From positions 12,816,399 through 12,880,398 of the forward strand of contig CM063247.1 of NCBI GenBank assembly GCA_032158295.1: 64,000 nt of DNA. The letters run 5' to 3'. The position numbers and the translations under genes are program-made. The DNA comes from Pycnopodia helianthoides. Lineage: Eukaryota; Echinodermata; Asteroidea; Forcipulatida; Asteriidae. The notes beneath the pieces were generated by a model that saw only the letters and a list, made by a program, of their open reading frames with translations, made no database searches and was not told the origin of the DNA. Each line of letters starts with the position of its first letter. Within the stretch, counting starts at the first letter, position 1. Positions 59,991 to 64,000 of the stretch are shown here, piece after piece.

Positions 59991-61165
59991 AGCCATTTGA
60001 TATATGCAGGTTGGGGTTGTATGCTCCCCATGGAGTTGAGAAAGTTTCAAGAATGGTCCAATGTACATGTGTATGTTGAATGAACAGGGATAATATTGTT
60101 GTAAAGTGACATGAACTACTGTAGCTACTTGGATACGCTATAAGAATTAAAAACCAAATATTATTGTAAACATTGACATTGATGACCATTTGAGCTTGAA
60201 TTTTTGAAGGTTTGTTCTTTAATTTTGGGCCTCACAAAGTGCTGATACTGGTCTTTGACGACTATCAATGCCGGTGCTTTTAGAGAATTTTTACAGAAAA
60301 CTATCAGGCCAATGAACACTGTATTATTACACATAATACTGATCCAAAAAAACTGACACCTCATTGTCATTGCCATTATTTATTGTATGCATCCAGCTTT
60401 AACTAAAGTCTGAATATTCTGTGTTATAGTATACCAGGAAGGAAGTGAATGCAGTCTCAGAAGCTAACGTACACAATATTTGTATTTACTAACCCTCCTG
60501 GTGAGAAGTATAATTTTTCTATTTCTGGATCGCTTGTTTTTGTTTTGTATGTAAGTATTTAAAGTAGCGTCATATGAAAAGGAATGATTTCTGTCAAAAT
60601 AATAGCTGCTAGTATTAATGATATAAGACTATTCAAGATTATATCAAGAGTGTAGCTCAACATTCCCAAAGTTGCCTTTGGACGGAATTCAAAAAGTTGC
60701 CTTTGGACGTCAGAACATTTTCACTTTCTTATTATTACAAATGGTTGGAGTTTATTTTTGAGAAAGTGAGAGGATTCTAGTTATAAATCCTCACATGAGT
60801 GGAGTTTCGTACTTTTTCTTTTGAGTACATGTATTATATCAACAATTTTTAATTTTTTTAACGTGGAATCTGGACTGATGTAACAATTTCTTCAAGCAAT
60901 TTTGCATAACAAAATCAGAGTTTGTGGACTGAACATTTGATTGCACTCACTGAATGATAATATTGAGTTGCAACTGGTATATTTTGTGTAGCATTTTGCT
61001 ATGCTTTACATTTGAAATTGTTCCCTGATAATGGTTAATAATAATAGTAATAATAACACAGAGCTACGTAGTGCTCTAACTAACCAGAGAAAGAAACACA
61101 GTGCTCTACAAAAAGTGAAACAGTAATACAAGACAAGAAGAATTTAAACAGAATAAACACATCAA

Positions 61166-61387
61166 TTAAACAAGTTTGTTTTTATTGATTTTTTTGACAG
61201 CTGCTAGTGAGCTAGAGTGGCGGAAACTGTAGGGTAAATTCTTCCAGAGTTTTGGGGCAGCAGCGTTGGGCTTGAAGCTTTTGTCGCCAGTGGTGGTACG
61301 GGTTTTAGGCACAACAAGTAATCTGGTATCAATAAATGATAGGCTTCTGGCCATGCCGATAGGTTTGTACAGTCGAATGAGTTCCAT
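61166..61387 (-). mobile_element. LINE reverse-transcriptase C-terminal fragment
   Basis: An open minus-strand frame of 73 codons reads RLLVVPKTRTTTGDKSFKPN, then AAPKLWKNLPYSFRHSSSLA. The A-A-P-K-L-W-N-x-L-P block is the C-terminus of CR1/L2-like non-LTR reverse transcriptases. The 5' part is missing, which is usual for LINE copies. Confidence 0.82.
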
Positions 61388-61439
61388 TAAGAAGAAGATT
61401 GTTAAGACATTTGGAAACCACGGTCAGTATTTTTGAAGT

Positions 61440-61745
61440 TATTTCGGTTGGAAACTGTCAGCTAGTGAAAGTCATGTAAGGATATAGGAGTGACACTGCA
61501 GGGCTTGATTTGGGGGGTACAACCCACTAGACCGTAGGGCTTGTAGCTCAAAATGATTCAATATTAAACCGTCATTTTGTATTTAAAAGACCAGAATCAA
61601 ATTGAGAAAGCAAAAATACCTACATGTACCTAGTGTAACATTTGAACTGTTTTAAAACTTGAACAAGTCAGAGAAGGTTTATCTCATTTGTATTGTAACC
61701 TGGGCAAGTATTTTTCTCTACTCAACAGAGTTGAAATATTGTTGA
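61440..61745 (-). mobile_element. Inverted copy of the AGGGCTCAAAATTAACAC family
   Basis: CAGGGCTTGATTTGGGGGG, ACCGTAGGGCTTGTAGCTCA and CAGAATCAAATTGAGAAAG are reverse complements of the 17.9 kb copy's right half. Confidence 0.7.
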
Positions 61746-62344
61746 GTGTCACTTTAATTAAATTTTGTATTAAAAGCAAAATAATAATAAAATGGTGGAA
61801 TTATTAGAAACTTTCTAAAACTGTACATGTCAGCTGGCCACATCTGTTTAAAGCCATGACACATGAGACAATACTTACAGGTGAAACTGGTACTGTAGGG
61901 AACCAACTGCACTGCATTCTGCATGCAGAAGGAAAACATCAGTAGCCCAGGGGACATTTTGTTCATCAGTGACTTACATGTACAAATTGTACTGTCCTGC
62001 AGAGAATTCTGCAACTAGGGTGAAGTGTGAATGTTTTGTTCTTCTTGGAGATTGCCTGGAACTAGTTGTGTATAAGTTGCTGTGTGTTGCATATATGGTT
62101 TTCTGTGTTTTTGCCATGAGCAAACATACACTGTAGCTAAACTTCATTACTTCCTGTGCCAATACAGCCATGACATCCATGAACCCCAACGACCCAAATC
62201 CAGGAACTGGTTGTGTTTCTTGTTCTGAAATAGGATTACACCCAAATGTGCAAATAGTGTACAGTGTTGTATACATGAATGCATGCATAGTACATTCAAA
62301 TAATGTACATAAGTTCTTCCTCCATGATTAGCAATTTTGAACAT

Positions 62345-62482
62345 CATGTAGACTCGGGCTGTATCCGATTTGCGACTACGGCTACGACTACAACTGTATA
62401 GGATGGCCTATACTTAAAAGCACGGTGACGCGGCAATCCAGCCCTAGCCGTAGCTGTAGCCGCCAATTTGGACACGGCCATA
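62345..62482. mobile_element. MITE, CTACGGCTACGACTAC family
   Basis: CTGTATCCGATTTGCGACTA..CTACGGCTACGACTACAACT is inverted as AGCCGTAGCTGTAGCCGCCAATTTGGACACGG. A related fragment is at 27085-27120. Confidence 0.75.
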
Positions 62483-62759
62483 GTCAGTTAACAGTTAATG
62501 TAGTTGTTGCTGCAAGGCGTCCTTGCTGCATTATTTATGTATATCGTGCTGCGATTCACCGATAGCAGGTGCCTTATAAATTTTGGGGTCTACGGCCGCA
62601 AAGCTGCATAGTACAAGTACTAGTTTGTTGATGTGTACATAATGCCCTCTATCAGTGAACTGAACGCCCTCTATTGTTGAATTCTGAAAGAGCCAAATCA
62701 TGCTGTACAGTGTACAAATACAGTCACCAATCAGGAAGATCTATACATGTAGATGTCTA

Positions 62760-62860
62760 GCACCAGGGGTTGACACACTATAGAGCAGATGTCTTAACCA
62801 CTAGACCACCAAGCTCATCTGGTTCTCTGTTTGCCTGAGCCCCCTCCTCCACCCCTTTTC
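62760..62860 (-). mobile_element. SINE, family B type head
   Basis: Minus strand reads GAGCTTGGTGGTCTAGTGGT then TAAGACATCTGCTCTATAGT. Box A is good, box B is degraded to CAACCCCTGG. Confidence 0.65.
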
Positions 62861-63104
62861 ACCCTGTATCCCAATAAGATCAGAAGATGAGTTTTTTTTT
62901 GGTGAGGTGCAAATTCTGTTACGAAGAAGAAATACACTAACTCTTGTCATCTATGAAACCCTACACATTGTAATAACCCAATTCACCTGGAGTCATCATC
63001 CATTATAAATCCTGATTGAGTCATTTTTCAAAGTTAGATTCCTTGTGTGTTACTGTGCAGTACGCATTTTATGCAACGTGTGTGCGGTTAGAGCTGCACC
63101 ATAT

Positions 63105-63305
63105 CTTTACTTGCCAAGTAAACTTGTGGGTACAACCTGAACCTTGTGTAAATCTCTTTTGGGAGGAGTGTCGGCTCTGAAAAGAGCCGGTGTGGTCTCC
63201 AGAGCCAACACGCCTCCCAAAAGAGATTTACATGTGGTTGTACCCACAATTTTACCAGTTACAGTTACTTCCCATTTTCCACACCACGCAAAACTTTAAA
63301 TGTCA
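63105..63305. repeat. Foldback repeat with histone-like stem-loop at the apex, site B
   Basis: GTGGGTACAACC..GTAAATCTCTTTTGGGAGG (63126-63166) is inverted as CCTCCCAAAAGAGATTTAC..GGTTGTACCCAC (63212-63247). On the minus strand 63173-63188 is GGCTCTTTTCAGAGCC, followed by GACACTCC and CAAAAGAGAT. The right flank TTTTCCACACCACGCAAAAC resembles TTTCCACCATGCAAAG at 53400. Confidence 0.85.
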
Positions 63306-63469
63306 CTTTTTTTTCATGGCGTTTGAATTCCAAAATGGCAGACCATGGACAGACAGTTGGCCATGTGTGATGTCATTGCAAGGGGTCTATAAGTTACTGT
63401 AGTGTTGCTGTTAAACTGCATGCATAAGAATATATGTTGTGTATTATTTAGTTTTACTAGCGGGTCGGC

Positions 63470-63690
63470 TGCTAAAATATGGGATTCGAACTGCCTCTAG
63501 CTATTGGGCAATCTTGGTGGTCTAGTTAGTAAGACACCTGCTCTAGAATGGCAAAGGTCGTGGATTCGAATCCCACCAGTGGATTTGTTTTCACAGAACT
63601 CAGGGAAGTACTGAGTATACAGTGCTTTAGACACATCGGTGAAAGGGTAAAACTAAATAATATTCTTTATCCCTGGTGCATATTTAACAT
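63470..63690 (+). mobile_element. SINE family B
   Basis: CTGCCTCTAGCTATTGGGCA, GGTGGTCTAGTTAGTAAGAC, GTGGATTCGAATCCCACC and TTTTCACAGAACTCAGGGAA line up with 46630-46830, including the AGTGCTT end. Confidence 0.87.
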
Positions 63691-63727
63691 CTAAATATAT
63701 ACAGTGTTCACGATAAGGTCATCTCTT

Positions 63728-63960
63728 AAATGGGTGATCAAGTTGGCTCTGTGGTTTCTTTCCCTGCCTTTCAACTCTATTTTCCCTGGTTCGAATCCCA
63801 CCTCAGACTGGAACCTTGAATGTGGATTGGGTTTTCAGTCCCTACATGTACCTGACTCCTTGGGTTTTCCTCATTGAGTTTTCCTCCCACATCAAAAACT
63901 GAACAGTTCTTCTTGTTTCATGTTCATCCTGTTATTGGGCTAATTGTGCTGTTGGACGTG
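63728..63960 (+). mobile_element. SINE family C
   Basis: AAGTTGGCTCTGTGGTTTC (box A-like), CCTGGTTCGAATCCCACC (box B), then TGGATTGGGTTTTCAGTCCC and TTTTCCTCCCACATCAAAAA as at 4750-4850. Confidence 0.8.
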
Positions 63961-64000
63961 TAATAACTAAATTAATGATCAACCTTTAGCAAAGGACAGC

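Larger units (their letters stand above)
56118..64000 (+). other. Probable intron or intergenic space of the second gene
   Basis: No convincing exon found. Repeats occupy much of it (57120-57570, 58140-58490, 59178-59531, 59825-59990, 61166-61745, 62345-62482, 62760-62860, 63105-64000). The stretches 56118-57080, 58500-59170 and 60260-61080 show nothing I can name. Confidence 0.4.

Noticed and set aside
1..64000. CRISPR arrays, operons, or prokaryotic genes
   Set aside because: The tandem repeats have no unique spacers, and the gene has spliceosomal introns throughout.

Overview
This is a eukaryotic (metazoan) genomic window with low GC, introns of about 0.3 to 4.7 kb, GT-AG splice sites and many short dispersed repeats. 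The repeats (tRNA-headed SINEs, TTAA-flanked piggyBac-like MITEs, foldback elements) and the gene content suggest a marine invertebrate deuterostome, most likely an echinoderm. That assignment is an inference and I could not test it.

One plus-strand gene dominates (about 4104 to 47615). I assembled it by hand from 28 shared coding exons plus two candidate last exons. Every junction keeps phase and obeys GT-AG. The product is an unconventional myosin of about 1,070 to 1,090 residues: a short N-terminus, a complete motor (P-loop, switch I, switch II, basic loop 2, SH1-like and converter regions), one IQ motif, a short helical stretch, a very acidic linker, an SH2 domain with the phosphotyrosine-binding arginine, and a tyrosine- and proline-containing tail. 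The architecture couples an actin motor to a phosphotyrosine reader. From memory it fits the rare SH2-tailed class (class XXVIII in one published scheme), with a motor resembling class III. Two exons (4104-4219 and 32019-32137) each lack exactly one base for the frame to stay open. Both gaps lie in short G or C runs, so assembly errors or a damaged allele are the main explanations.

Layout: 1-3880 is intergenic with two MITEs; 3886-3925 holds a candidate TATA/initiator; 4104-47615 is the myosin gene with repeat-filled introns; 47616-55000 is 3' UTR and intergenic DNA with a large palindrome at 53152-53397; 55130-56117 looks like the 5' end of a second plus-strand gene (5' UTR exon, then an exon ending in M-A-Q); 56118-64000 is probably its first coding intron, filled with SINEs, MITEs and a LINE relic.

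The most unusual non-genic signal is a foldback repeat family whose apex or arms match the histone mRNA 3' stem-loop (GGYYCTTTTCAGRRCC followed by ACC). There are four sites, at 34376, 43197, 53213/53321 and 63173. The largest copy also carries degenerate hammerhead-ribozyme-like segments and is flanked by a 14-bp direct repeat. Other notable structures are a 298-bp tandem repeat carrying double-CRE palindromes, two 23-bp minisatellites (one interrupted by a perfect hairpin MITE), and a clear MITE-in-repeat nested insertion.
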